A DNA stretch of 36,124 nt from Nemertoderma westbladi (GCA_032718475.1 JAUCBJ010005240.1:1-36124), one strand, 5' to 3'; shown: positions 10,541-20,161, counted from the stretch's first letter. The notes: a model not told the origin generated them from the sequence alone. Program-made: numbers and translations.

Positions 10541-11191
10541 TGACGGGATCAAGGGATCCCGACCGGGTTGATCGTTTCGTACGCGTCACCGCAGGCTGGG
10601 ATGTCACTGGTTGTTTGGCCGAGGCCGTTAGAGAAAATTGAATTGAGTTAATGCTGTTGTTCGACGGTCTGATATAATACCGATAGCACAGTTGATGTAA
10701 TGTATTAGGTTAATTAGATGCAGATGAGTAAACCGGTAATAGTGACTAAATAGCCAATGTTGTTAATGGCGATGATGACGGTGAAACAATATCGCCCGTC
10801 TGCACTGAAACTGACAACTGAGTAAACTGATTCACAAACCGGTAGCAAGTAGATAATATACGACACACCAATATTACTCTACTACTACATTACTGTGGCC
10901 TCTTACCTAGTGGATGCTATCCTTCGCCCCTATTGGCTAATAACCTACTTCACGCCTTTCACTCTATGGGAGTGTCCCCCCCCCCCCTGTTACTAGCCCC
11001 TGCTGGCTGTTTCCCTTTCCGAGGTGGATTGACCTCTAACCTCCCTTTGTGTGGCTTTGGGGTTTGTACTGTCCCCCGATGTTGGTTGTGATACGAGAAT
11101 AGTTATTGCTAATCTCGTATCTCCAACATATTGCTGAAAATGCCACTTCCCATTTTATGAGGGTAATGCGGCGGAATTGAATCCACTTACA
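10541..11191 (-). repeat. 3' LTR of BEL element A
   Basis: The 651-base LTR starts TGACGGGATC and ends CTTACA, giving TG...CA ends on both strands, with a polypurine tract adjoining on the internal side. A second copy of most of it lies at 24169-24682, lacking about 150 bases near its left end. A diverged relative lies at about 26326-26782. No target-site duplication can be tested because the other end of the element is lost. Confidence 0.8.
11080..11128. other. Long hairpin within the LTR
   Basis: TGTTGG (11080-11085) pairs with CCAACA (11123-11128), and inside it GATACGAGAATAG (11090-11102) pairs with CTAATCTCGTATC (11109-11121) around a TTATTG loop, with one mismatch. In the LTR at 24571-24619 the same arms are perfect. 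A partial version is visible at 26671-26716. Its role is unknown; LTR hairpins can affect 3'-end processing or RNA packaging. Confidence 0.6.
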
Positions 11192-11200
11192 CTCCCCCCC
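11191..11200 (-). promoter_or_regulatory. Polypurine tract of element A
   Basis: On the minus strand an 8-9 base purine run (GGGGGGGAGT) abuts the LTR end, the position where plus-strand DNA synthesis is primed in LTR retrotransposons. Element B has the same tract at 26782-26790. Confidence 0.6.
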
Positions 11201-11229
11201 ATGCTATCTTCCCGGTGGGAAGATAGCAT
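11201..11229. other. Conserved hairpin beside the polypurine tract (A)
   Basis: ATGCTATCTTCCC (11201-11213) and GGGAAGATAGCAT (11217-11229) form a perfect 13-bp stem with a GGT loop. Element B has the same hairpin at 26791-26819 with a C-G pair replaced by T-A at the eighth position. Confidence 0.7.
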
Positions 11230-12053
11230 CATCTACAAGTGCGCTTCAATGCGGAACCCGATCTACTATCGGGTGTGGGGTGGAGTTCTTTTCTTGGAGT
11301 CGGCTTTCTAGGCCGCTCCCTCTGGGTATGATATTACTACCCCTTCTTGGTGCAACCTCAACCTATGTTGCACCAAGATATCTGATGTCTCTGTTCGAGA
11401 CAATTGTGGTCTCTTCTCACTCAATTTCATATCTCCTCACTCTAAACTGACTCTAACTTCACTCTACTCTAACTCCACTCTACTCTATCTTACTCTCGGA
11501 CTTGTCTGTCCCTTACTCTGCTTCATACTGTTCGCTCCCCACACTTGAATTGCACCCGTATACTTTCCACACGCGTCAACACCTCATCTCACTATCTCCC
11601 TGCGCTCCTGTACTCAACCCTTACTCGTTTCGCTCCACTCACTCCTGACGAGCCTCACCCTCCCCTTTCATGCCGTCGCACTCAAGAAGTGTGATTCGTC
11701 TAGTGTCTCATCCTCCTGTCATAGTCAATTGGTCCCCAGTCCCAGTAGCTAGTTGGAAAAGGTTACATGACTATAGTACTTACTTTGATTATATTGATTC
11801 TAATTATACTCTATTGATTATTACATACGTACATACTAATTGCACTTTTATTAAATTTGCACGTATTACTTCGAATGTGGTGCCTTCCAGGCATCCCCAC
11901 ATCTCCTCCTCCAAGACCTAGTTCGCTCCTCCCGTCTTTGGGAACCATCTCAGTTCCTTCCCTTTGTTGTCGTCCTGTCTCGGTCGCTTCCTCATTGTCA
12001 CCGCTTATTTGTTCATATCCTCCTTAAGGCTCCTCATCCTTGCCGTTACCTCC
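11230..12053 (-). other. 3' non-coding region of element A
   Basis: About 820 bases between ORF3 and the LTR-proximal hairpins have no convincing open frame. They contain the second hairpin at 11345-11378, a C/T-rich stretch with many ACTC words (11415-11530) and phrases shared with B such as CCACACTTGAATTGCAC. Conservation in both elements suggests this is a true part of the element. Confidence 0.55.
11345..11378. other. Second conserved hairpin in the 3' non-coding region (A)
   Basis: TCTTGGTGCAAC (11345-11356) and GTTGCACCAAGA (11367-11378) pair perfectly over 12 bp with a 10-base loop. The counterpart in B (26945-26978) keeps the stem with one wobble and one mismatch. Confidence 0.6.
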
Positions 12054-12422
12054 TTACTGATTCCCGTGGACGATTCTTTGGGTGCTGGTGTTATTAGCCC
12101 CGGATCGCTTCGCAGGCGGCCCTTCTGAATGCCCCTCCTGCTTTCCCCTAGTAGCGTCCCACAAGATCATCTTCATGGCCGCCGGCAGATGCTCCGCCAG
12201 GAAATCTATGAACTCTCCCCTGTTCTCTGGCACCCATCTATCTAAATACCTCTGCGTATTGATCACTCCACCATACGATGCTGCAGTCGCTACTTCTTGA
12301 TAAGTAAACGGAAGTCTCTGCTTAATGATTTCCAGGTGGGCCTCCTGGTTAATATTAAGAAACTCCACCGGAACTCCTGGGCCTTCATTAACTGCCGCGT
12401 CATGACGCCGACATCGGCCCAC
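12054..12422 (-). pseudogene. ORF3 of element A, C-terminal part
   Basis: The frame encodes a segment starting near VEFLNINQEAHLEI and including RLPFTYQEVATAASYGGVINTQRYLDRW, which is nearly identical to residues encoded at 27510-27975 in element B. In B it runs in one frame with the 'EEWADVGVMTRQ' segment after the zinc knuckles; in A that segment is in another frame, so a frame change lies near 12350. No known domain is recognised. The ATG at the head of this frame is not a true start. Its last residues are not alignable with B, whose C-terminus is longer. Confidence 0.5.
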
Positions 12423-12784
12423 TCCTCGAAGATCTTAAACTTCTCCTCATTGTCCATCCAGTCGCACTGGCGCCCGTAGTGCCCCCGGAAGTTACACTTA
12501 GAACACCGGTTGTGCAACCGCGGACACGCCCCCATCCTATGACTCGACTCGCGGCAGTAGAGGCAACTCGTCCCCTTCTGGAATCGATACAAGCAGCTCT
12601 TTTCCTGGTGAGTAAGCCTCCCGCAGTAATTGCAGCCGTGTATCAACGCATCCCGCCCCAAGTCGTCTTTTGCCCCAAGCGATCTCCTGGGTCTATGGAG
12701 CCATTGGTAAGCAAACTTCTGGACGTTAATGTCTCTATCCATATCTACGTCCTCGTCTTGCCCCGGCATCGTCTCTCCGAACAC
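12290..12784 (-). pseudogene. ORF3 of element A, triple zinc-knuckle segment
   Basis: Three CX2CX4HX4C knuckles stand in a row: C51-C54-H59-C64, C74-C77-H82-C87 and C94-C97-H102-C107 of this frame. All twelve metal ligands are present. Such knuckles bind single-stranded nucleic acid in retroviral-type nucleocapsids. Here they are downstream of integrase and additional to the knuckle in Gag (19177-20091). Upstream the ORF3 linker is in a different frame (frame change near 12785), and downstream the C-terminal part is in another. Element B has the same three knuckles, with the second cysteine of the third replaced by a TGA at 28077-28079. Confidence 0.7.
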
Positions 12785-13689
12785 TACCTTACCTGTGGTG
12801 CCGTTCCCAGTTGCTCGCCCAACCTGATGGTGCTCCCCGCGAAATCCATCGCCGGCTCCTCATGCACCCAGGCCCGCTTGCCGGGTTTATCCCAGAAGGC
12901 CCTCGCCCCGCTGGCCGTCACCACTCTCCCGCCAACCCAGTCCGTGTCTGAGTGGCCGATCCTCTCGATGGGTGGCATCTCCCCGAACTCGTCGTCATCC
13001 TCGTCTCCCGCTGGGAGTGGATCCAATCCCGGTATCCCGGCAGACCCACTGAGTCCCTTCCCACCTTGGCTCTTGCCCATAACTTTCCATCCTTCCAGTT
13101 CTCTTGGTCTCTTTCTCGCGAAATCGCACTCAGAGCCCGCTGGCATGGGTATCGCTTGAAAACCTGATGTCGACTGTTTCGGCGATTCTTCGGTCCATCC
13201 TAGCTCCTGCCCCAGAGACTCGCCCGAGCTCCCTGATCCCCACCGTAACTCATCCAAGTTCTGGGCCTCAAACCCATAGTCCTCTCCTCTAGCTTCCACC
13301 TCTCTTTCATCTGCCTCCCTCCTTTCTCGTCTGGCGATTTCTTCCAATCGCTTCTCCTCTAGTCTATCCGCCTCTAGCTTCTCCCACCTCTGATATGGTG
13401 TATCCACCTCCCTGTCTACTAGATATCGGCAGTTGTAGTATACCGACTCAACCTTCAGTCCCGGGTGGTCTGCCAGACCCTCGAAGGCCACCTTGAAGGC
13501 TCTTCTGTAGTTCAGGGGTGATCCTGACAGCAGAAAAGCCGTTGTTCTCTTCCGATAGCCACGGCCATGAATAGGTTTAGTAAACCTATCATTATCCAAT
13601 CCTCCTGCAGGATATATTTCTTCTGATATATCTTTATCGCTCCTCTCCGGAATTGATACACCTCCTGTTTCCCTGGCCTCGCTCCCCAC
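12784..13689 (-). pseudogene. ORF3 of element A, Arg/Glu coil and acidic linker
   Basis: The useful part starts near 13545, where the exonuclease-like frame above shifts into this one (FLLSGSPLNYRRAF...). It contains a strongly charged stretch rich in RLEE, ARRERRE and similar, which should form a helix or coiled coil, then a Gly/Ser/acid-rich linker with EDDDEFGEMPPIERIGHSD. The same order is found in element B at 28266-29068. No enzymatic motif is present. The first residues of the frame are a shadow of the exonuclease region. Confidence 0.5.
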
Positions 13690-14525
13690 TTCAGCGAGTT
13701 CACCAACTCCGCTCCGTACTCCTCCCTGAATTTACCCCAGTCCATCGGCTTGTGGCAGACGAGCCCCATGAGCTGACCCATCGCCACTGCGCCGCAATGT
13801 CCTGTGTTCTCTACTAATCCCAACCCGGCTGGCCCTGTCATGGCCATGTAGACCGTTTGCATGTCCAGGAGGTTGGGGGTCTCCAGTCCGACGATCCTCT
13901 CCGCATTGTCGCGGATCGCCGATCCCACCTTCATAGTCGACTTCTCACTTACTAGGTTCTGCACCGCCCTTAGCAACCGGTTCAACTTCGGCCCGCTCTT
14001 CTTCCTATACATTTCCAGATCGAACAGGAATATGTTCCCATTTGGCGCAGCCAAATGCAGAAGTATCATTCTGGCCGACCCCGCCGACCCTCTTCTCAAA
14101 CCCTCGTCATCTTCCACGGTCCCTTCGTCGTCCAGGACCATGTATCCTCCCCTGCTGACGGACTCTACGAACCTCTTCCAGTCCTTTCTCGGTGGTTCCC
14201 TCGGATACTTCGGTATCCCAGACTTCGCCTCGTCTCCCTTCACTACGTAATGGAAATGTTTGAGGATCGCATTGTCTAGCGACGGCGTCCCATAGGTCCT
14301 GACCAGCAGCCTCTCGTGCACCTCCCTGAAATTGTCCTGCAGCGCTCGCGCCTTGTGACCCTTCTCTAACCGCTCGTAGTATCCCCTCGTCTTCTCCTCC
14401 GGATGCCTCTGGGTGAAATATACTAGTATCTCCTTTCCACCTCTTTCCGCCTTTCTCTTTCTGACAAGTCTCTCCACCATTTCGAACACTCCCGATCGCT
14501 CACCTACAAGGTGGTGCCTTACCAT
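13512..14525 (-). pseudogene. ORF3 of element A, RNase D-like 3'-5' exonuclease domain
   Basis: The frame is 337 codons. Residues 114-325 follow the RNase D (DEDD) family plan: a strand with YMVLDDEG (D132-x-E134), then ILLHLA and IFLFDL strands, KVGSAIRDNAERI (D206), NLLDMQTVYMAM, GHCGAVAMGQLMG and a KWGARPGKQEVYQ helix start at about 279-291. The last expected Y-x3-D is not met: the helix reads YQFRRGAIKIY, with Arg/Gly where Asp is usual, and copy B agrees. So the fold may have lost one metal ligand. The Met at 14478-14480 (residue 16) aligns with an ATG in B and is a better start than 14525. It lies downstream of integrase on the same strand, in an env-like position. Assignment is by eye. 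Confidence 0.55.
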
Positions 14526-14984
14526 GGCTCAAAGTAGATGAGTGATGTAGTTAGGATGGTCTGTGCGGTCCGATAATGGCCTATCTCTCTCAGAACACTT
14601 GGTTTTTACACTATATTTGCCTATGTACCACCTAAAGTGCTAAATTTTTCTAAATTCCCTAAATCTGTCAGTTGCTTTTATTATGTTCTACAATTTCCTA
14701 CCTACTGTTACTATAATTTATTGAATTTTAATTTAATTATAATTTTTAAATCTATTACTGTGCTATCAATACTCATAATGGATTATTTGTTTAAATAACC
14801 CCTATGGTTTGCATACAGGGTAGACTAGCTATTCCCTACTATGCTAGTCTGCACCAGGTAACCTTTTGGCCCTGTATCAAACATTCTGACCTACTCTACG
14901 GGCTGTGCAGTACAGTAGTATGTCTCGTGCAGCCAACACAGTCTGTCCTGCTGTACCCATGACCCTCTCACTTCTTACTACTAA

Positions 14985-15130
14985 CCCTACTAACTCTCTA
15001 ACTCTACTAACTCTCTAACTCTTACTAACTCTCTAACTCTTACTAACTCTCTAACACTTACTAACTCTCTAACCCTTACTAACTCTCTAACACTTACTAA
15101 CTCTCTAACTCTTACTAACACTCTAACTCT
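14985..15130. repeat. 18-nt tandem repeat
   Basis: About eight copies of a unit close to ACTCTCTAACTCTTACTA lie in a row with single-base variants (ACACTTACTA, ACCCTTACTA). Confidence 0.85.
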
Positions 15131-15139
15131 TACTCCACT

Positions 15140-15560
15140 AACGGTACTATGTACCCTCTTACCCTCTAACTCTTACTAACTTCTACTAACGGTACTGCGT
15201 ACCCTCTTACACTCTAACTCTTACTAACGGTACTACGTACCCTCCTACTTTCTAACTCTAACTCCACTAACGGTACTACGTGCCCTCTTACCCTCTAACT
15301 CTTACTAACTTCTACTAACGGTACTGCTTACCCTCTTACACTCTAACTCTTACTAAATTCTACTAATGGTACTGCGTACCCTCTTACACTCTAACTCTTA
15401 CTAACTTCTACTAATGGTACTGCGTACCCTCTTACACTCTAACTCTTACTAACTTCTACTAACGGTACTGCGTACCCTCTTACACTCTAACTCTTACTAA
15501 CTTCTACTAACGGTACTGAGTACCCTCTTACTCTACTAACTCTTACTAACTTCTATCTGC
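15140..15560. repeat. 48-nt tandem repeat
   Basis: The phrase GGTACTGCGTACCCTCTTAC recurs at 15191, 15320, 15368, 15416, 15464 and 15512, an exact 48-base period over the last five; earlier copies are irregular. Unit ends carry the ACTCTAACTCTTACTAAC phrase of the neighbouring 18-nt repeat, from which it probably grew. Confidence 0.85.
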
Positions 15561-15723
15561 CTACTTACTTACTACTACGTACTATCTACTATTACTTTCT
15601 CTTTCTAACTTTCTAACTTTCTTTCTACTTTATTTTATTTTTATTTTTTTTTATATTTTGTGTGGGAAGGGCGTCTCGCCCTCAATCCCACCCCCCTCAG
15701 TCCAACACTTGGACGACTAAACT

Positions 15724-16347
15724 CTATGGTGCCCCTTCTAACAGGCAGCATTTCCCTACAGCCCTCCTGTAGGTCTTCCTGTCCTTTGCTCCTATCTTAC
15801 CCCCTATCCGCACTTCCACCGATCGGACTCTTCCGTCGTCGTCGGGGTAAGTGTCAACTACTCTCGCTAGCCTCCACTGATTGTTGATGATTGTGTCGTT
15901 GGTGACGATCACTAAATCACCTTTCTTTAACTCTCTAGTGGTGTTTCTCCACTTGCTCCTCCTGTGTAATGTGGGTAGGTATTCCTCGACCCACCTCCTC
16001 CAGTACTCTGCGCTTATCGCGTTGGCGACTTTCCAACTCTGTCGGGAGTGTATGTCATCTGGGTCTACACCCCGCATGTCAATGGTCGCCGGCCTTTCCA
16101 TCAGAAATTGGCTCGGCGTTAGCACGTCTAGTGATTCCGGGTCGTCATTTTCTGGATATAGTGGTCTGCTATTGATGATTCCCTCACACTTAGCTAGCAC
16201 TGTCCTTAGTATGTCCTCTGTTACCATGTGGCTGTTCATCAACTTCGTCATCAGATGCTTGGAACTACCCACAAGCCTCTCGACACATCCTAAAGTATGC
16301 GGCGCATACGGCGTCCTCCTTTCCCACTTCACCTGTCGTCTCCTCAT
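15724..16347 (-). pseudogene. BEL A integrase C-terminal part
   Basis: It contains the Glu of the integrase triad in CVERLVGSSKHLM, then INSRPLYP, LTPSQFL and the DUF5641-like tail (a WRRWVEEYLPTLHRRSKW helix, KKGDLVIV, WRLARVV and a final beta-rich RSVEVRIGGK segment). This tail is typical of BEL/Pao integrases. It is out of frame with the integrase core just upstream (frame change near 16380). The last 40 or so residues are the only integrase sequence kept in element B (32580-32690). Confidence 0.75.
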
Positions 16348-16370
16348 GGCTGCTCTGACCTCTTCTCCTT

Positions 16371-17267
16371 CTAGGATGTCAAGGCCTCCGCCAACTCGTT
16401 CTCTGCTCCCACAAAGTTGGTTCCATTGTCGGAATAGATCACTGCGATTGTCCCACCTTTGCAGTCTCTGAATCTCTCTAAGGCATTGATGAATGCCGAT
16501 GCCGTAGCATCCTGGGCGAGTTCTATTCCTACCGCCCTCGTGTTGTTACATACGAAGATGATGCCGTAGCGTTTCTCTATGTGTCGCATCACCTTGATCT
16601 TAATCGGCCCGAACATGTCTACGCCGCAGTGCGTGAATGGCGGCTTGAGCTGTCTCACCCTAATGGCCGGTAATGGCACCATCTCCTGTACGGCCCGCTC
16701 CTTTCTCGTTCGTCGGCAGGTCTGGCACTGCCCCACTACTGCCTTCACCTTCTTTCTTAGCTGCGCGATCCAGAAGGTCCTCCGTATCTCTGTGAGGGTC
16801 TGGTTGGTGCGTCCGTGCAATATCAACTTGTGGGAGTCTGAAATAATCTGGTGGACTATCGGCGATTGGTTGGGGATGATAATGGGTTTTGGTGGAATGA
16901 TAAGGCTGTTGTTATTCAGCACTCTGGAATTCATCACCAGAATCCCGTCATCGTTGAGTTGTGGCGACAGCGTGATGAGCTCGCTGTCCCGACAAAGATG
17001 TTGTTGTTTGCTAACCCGATCCACTTCGTCGCCGTAGTTCCTTCTTTGTTCGTACCGTATCACGGCCTTAGCCGCTCCCTCCAGATTGATGTTTGGTTTC
17101 CTCTTGGCGTCCTTGCCAACTCCCTTGAGGAAATCCCCGTAGGCCCTCCAGTATGCTACCAACTTCTTGGTCTTGTACCAGCTTGAGCTGTAGCTGAGCA
17201 GCTTATCCGTCGGGTTATCGCATGGCTCTTCTAATTTCGGTTGCACCTCCCTGACTTCCCTCACCAT
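16371..17267 (-). pseudogene. BEL A integrase zinc domain and catalytic core
   Basis: An H-x4-H (SHKLILHG) and CQTC pair form the integrase zinc-binding domain. The core follows with CGVDMFGP (first Asp) and YSDNGTNFVGAENEL (second Asp). The triad Glu is in the next frame at 15724-16347. Upstream in the same frame a Glu-rich linker leads back to the in-frame stop at 17335-17337. Integrase would join element DNA to the chromosome; this copy cannot make it as one protein. Confidence 0.75.
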
Positions 17268-17334
17268 CTGACTATATATCTCTTCACCTTCTGAATCTTC
17301 TCCTTCTCCCTCTTCCCCTGGTGCTACTTCCTCT

Positions 17335-17854
17335 TAACCCGGGTCCACCTTCTTCATTGGTGGCCAGGCCGATCTATCGTTCAGGAAGTGCAGCCCGTGT
17401 TGCCACAACACTTCCTTCTTTGAGAAAGTTTGGTGTGCCACGCCCCTCGATAACAAGTCTGCTGGGTTCTCGTCCGTTGGGCAGTAGTGTCACCTTTCCA
17501 AGTCTGTCGTCGCCCTTATTTCGTCCACCCTATTTGGACGAATATAGGGTATCTCGTCTTCTCATTGTGTAGCCACCCGAGCACTACCATGCAGTCCCTC
17601 CAGTAGTGTGTCTCCACTATGTTGGGTATTGCCTCCATCAAGTAGGCTGTGGCCCTTACTCCTAATCTTGCAGCTGTCAACTCGAGTTTCGGGACTGATG
17701 CTGAATCCGGCAGCGTCGACTTTGCTTTACTGAATGCAAGTCTGGGCTTATGAGCCCCCTTTCGCTGTACTAGGTAGAGTGCCGCTCCGTATACTTCCAA
17801 TGATACACACGTGGCATGCTGTACATCCCCATCTGTTCTAAACTCCCCGTCCAC
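17335..17854 (-). pseudogene. BEL A RNase H-like domain
   Basis: The segment reads VYGAALYLVQ, RLAFSKAKSTLP, PKLELTAARLGVRA and VVLGWLHNEKTRYPIFV, matching the BEL/Pao RNase H pattern (AYGAa.Yl, llfSKsrv.P, rLELcAa.Lg, vvL.Wl). It overlaps the end of the RT frame out of register, so a frame change lies at about 17790-17860. The frame ends at 17516, and the continuation (RVDEI, CPTDENPADLLSRG) is in another frame up to a TAA at 17335-17337. At least two frame changes and one stop therefore break this domain. Confidence 0.65.
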
Positions 17855-19116
17855 TTACTCCATTGCTTACTGATTTCTTCCGGGGCCTCTGTATCCCACT
17901 CGTCCTTTAACTTATATACTTTCTTAAGTATCTGTTTCCCCGTGACTAACAGTGGGGATGCTAGGCATGAGGGATCGTATATCCTTGGTATGTACGATAC
18001 ATAGCCCCTATTTGTGTGGATCTCCGCGCCCTCCTGGCTCAGTTGGTACTTGAACTCGTCTGTCTCCCGGTTCCACACGATCCCCAGCGCCTTCTGCTGA
18101 GACTCCACTCTCTTGTCCACCATGTCCTGTCCCTTGGCTGTTGTGGGGTTGTCCATGGTCGACTCTGGCCGCCTGTCCTCTATGGCTTTCATAAACTCCT
18201 CTGAGCAGGATTCAAACTTGGTCAGGTTAAATCCAGATCCTTTCAGGATGTCGCGAACCTCGAGCCCTGTGTCCAGTAATTCTTTAACCGTGTTCCCAGA
18301 CTCCATCCCGTTGTCTACATAGAAGCCGCGTCGAATCATATCGATCACTTTCACGCTATACCTCCCCTCTTTCCTCTCTACAGTATCTCTTACAGCCACA
18401 GTCGTTGTGAATGAGGACGACTTGGCCCCCATGTTCTGCACCACCATCTTGTACATTGGTATTACTGACGGCTCCTCATCGCTGTTGTACCATAGGAAGC
18501 GCTGGCTGTCGCTGTCCTCCTCCGTCCCATGGACTTGGTTGAACATGCCTTCGATGTCGCAGGTGAAGGCGTGTCTCCCATTTCTAAATCTCAATAAGAC
18601 CTCAATCCCCAAGTTGTAGATATTGGGGCCCTCCAGCAGATAGTCGTTTAGGCTTTTGCCATTGGTTTTCGCCGATGCGTCAACCACCATCCGCTGTTTA
18701 CCCTTCTTTGGGTCTAAGGCCACATGAAGTGGCAGGTAGTAGGTCCTGTCCGTGTTCGGTTCATCGACCGGCAACTCCACGGCCCATCCTTTCTCGACGT
18801 ACTTCTTTATTGTCTTATGGATGTACTCATCCTTCTCGGGGCTCCGTTTCAGCGTTTTCTTCAGTTTGCGAAGCCTCGTAAGTACCATCCTCTTGTTCTC
18901 GGGTAGCGGAAGTTTTGGCTGTTTCCACACCATGCCTATGGTGTACTGCCCCTCGTCGCATCTCATCGACTCCTTCACACTCTGTACTGCTTGTTTATCC
19001 TCTACCGAGGTTCCAACCCCGGTCTCCTTTAGTCCCTCAAAATCCTGTCTCAACAGTCTCTTCAGCTGCTCCTCCGCTCCTTCATCTTCCATCTCCCTCA
19101 TAGTTCCCGCGAACAT
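17770..19116 (-). pseudogene. BEL A reverse transcriptase
   Basis: This 448-codon frame follows the protease after an in-frame stop at 19174-19176. RT landmarks are YYLPLHVALDPKKGKQRMVVDASAK (fingers, motifs 1-2), HAFTCDIEGMFNQV (motif A Asp), QNMGAKSSSFTTT (motif B region) and FYVDN at 18310-18324, then GFNLTKF and a long BEL-type extension ending YIPRIYDPSCLASPLL. The usual catalytic box is YVDD; here the second Asp is Asn, which would disable polymerisation. The length and the order protease-RT-RNase H fit BEL/Pao. Confidence 0.8.
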
Positions 19117-19176
19117 GCACCCTGATGTCTCCGATATCCTAAATGGAATTTTGGTTTTAATTGGGCCGCTCAGCGT

Positions 19177-20091
19177 CTATCCAAATGGTGTGAGAATTGC
19201 CATTGGATCGCGCTGTCTGTCTTCCCCGAAGATCGTCTGTATTCTTTCGTGGGCCGTCGGGCAGTCCATTCCCACTATGATGGATACCTTCCTGACATCC
19301 ACCTCCGGTATCGAGAAATCGATGTTGTCCAGGAATCTGTATTGCTCGACCTCGATGTTGGTTGGTCGCCTGGCGTTTATGTTGATCGATTCTATTACCT
19401 GGATGGGGTCAATGGTCGCCCCATAGTCACATCCCGGTGCTATCGCTGATATCTCGCACCTTCCCGTCCTCATCTCCAGGACCTCATCTTTGCTGGAGAT
19501 GGTAGTTACTGCCATCCTACTTGGCCTCGTTTTTAACCCTATCTCCTCGGCCACCCAATTCTCCACCAATGTGAAGGCTGCTCCGCTGTCGACCAGCATC
19601 AAAGTAGTAACTGATCGACCGCCTTCTCCTATCACCCTCACTGGCACTACCCCGAGTAGTACCGTTCCCCTTCTCTTTGCTCCTACGGTGCTTGTCGCCA
19701 TTGTCTGTCCTTTGCCTTGACCGAGCTTAATTGGTGTTTCTTTGCATTGATCAGATTTGTGTCCGCCTGCCACACATCGATGACAGATTCCACTCTTCCT
19801 TGCGTATTCTACCTGATCTTGTTTGGGCAACGCTTGCCAGTACCTGCAGTTCATGGTCTGATGAAGTGCGTTCGAATGCAATTGGCATTTGTTGTTTGGA
19901 TTATAGCTGTCCCTATACAGTGCGCTGCGTGTCGCACTCACATTCGTACCTAGTTCCCTACTGTTCTTATTGTTTGGGTTTGGCCTACTGGGCGTGTTGG
20001 GGTTATATTTGTTTGTGTTGTTATTTAGCCCCTGTCCACTCCATGGTGTGGCCCTACCCCCGGCTATATGTGGACTAGCAGTCCCCTGCAT
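19177..20091 (-). pseudogene. BEL A zinc knuckle and aspartic protease
   Basis: Residues 69-82 hold a CQLH...HQTMNC cluster and residues 103-116 a CHRCVAGGHKSDQC knuckle (CX2CX4HX4C), the usual BEL/Pao Gag end. From residue 140 the retropepsin-like (DUF1758) domain follows: a VLLGVVPV strand, then LMLVDSGAAFTLV with the DSG active-site triad at 168-170 and later IIVGMD. The frame ends in a TAG at 19174-19176 where element B has a sense codon and continues. The Gag core upstream (20162-20836) is in a different frame. Confidence 0.8.
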
Positions 20092-20161
20092 CGATGCGTA
20101 TGGCAGCGATTGTCTAAGCTTTGGTAATGCATTTGCCGTGTTGTGTTCCGGTTTCAGCCTG

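Larger units (their letters stand above)
14526..15660. other. Non-coding spacer between integrase and ORF3 in element A
   Basis: No gene is visible. From 14526 to about 14980 the sequence is unique and AT-rich. It includes phrases also present in B at 31670-32100, such as CTGTCAGT...TTATTTAA...AACCCCT and a TACGGGCTGTG block, so it belongs to the element. From about 14985 it is occupied by two tandem repeats described separately. Confidence 0.6.

Noticed and set aside
14985-15560. CRISPR-like array
   Set aside because: The repeats are contiguous without unique spacers, and the sequence is animal DNA within an LTR element.
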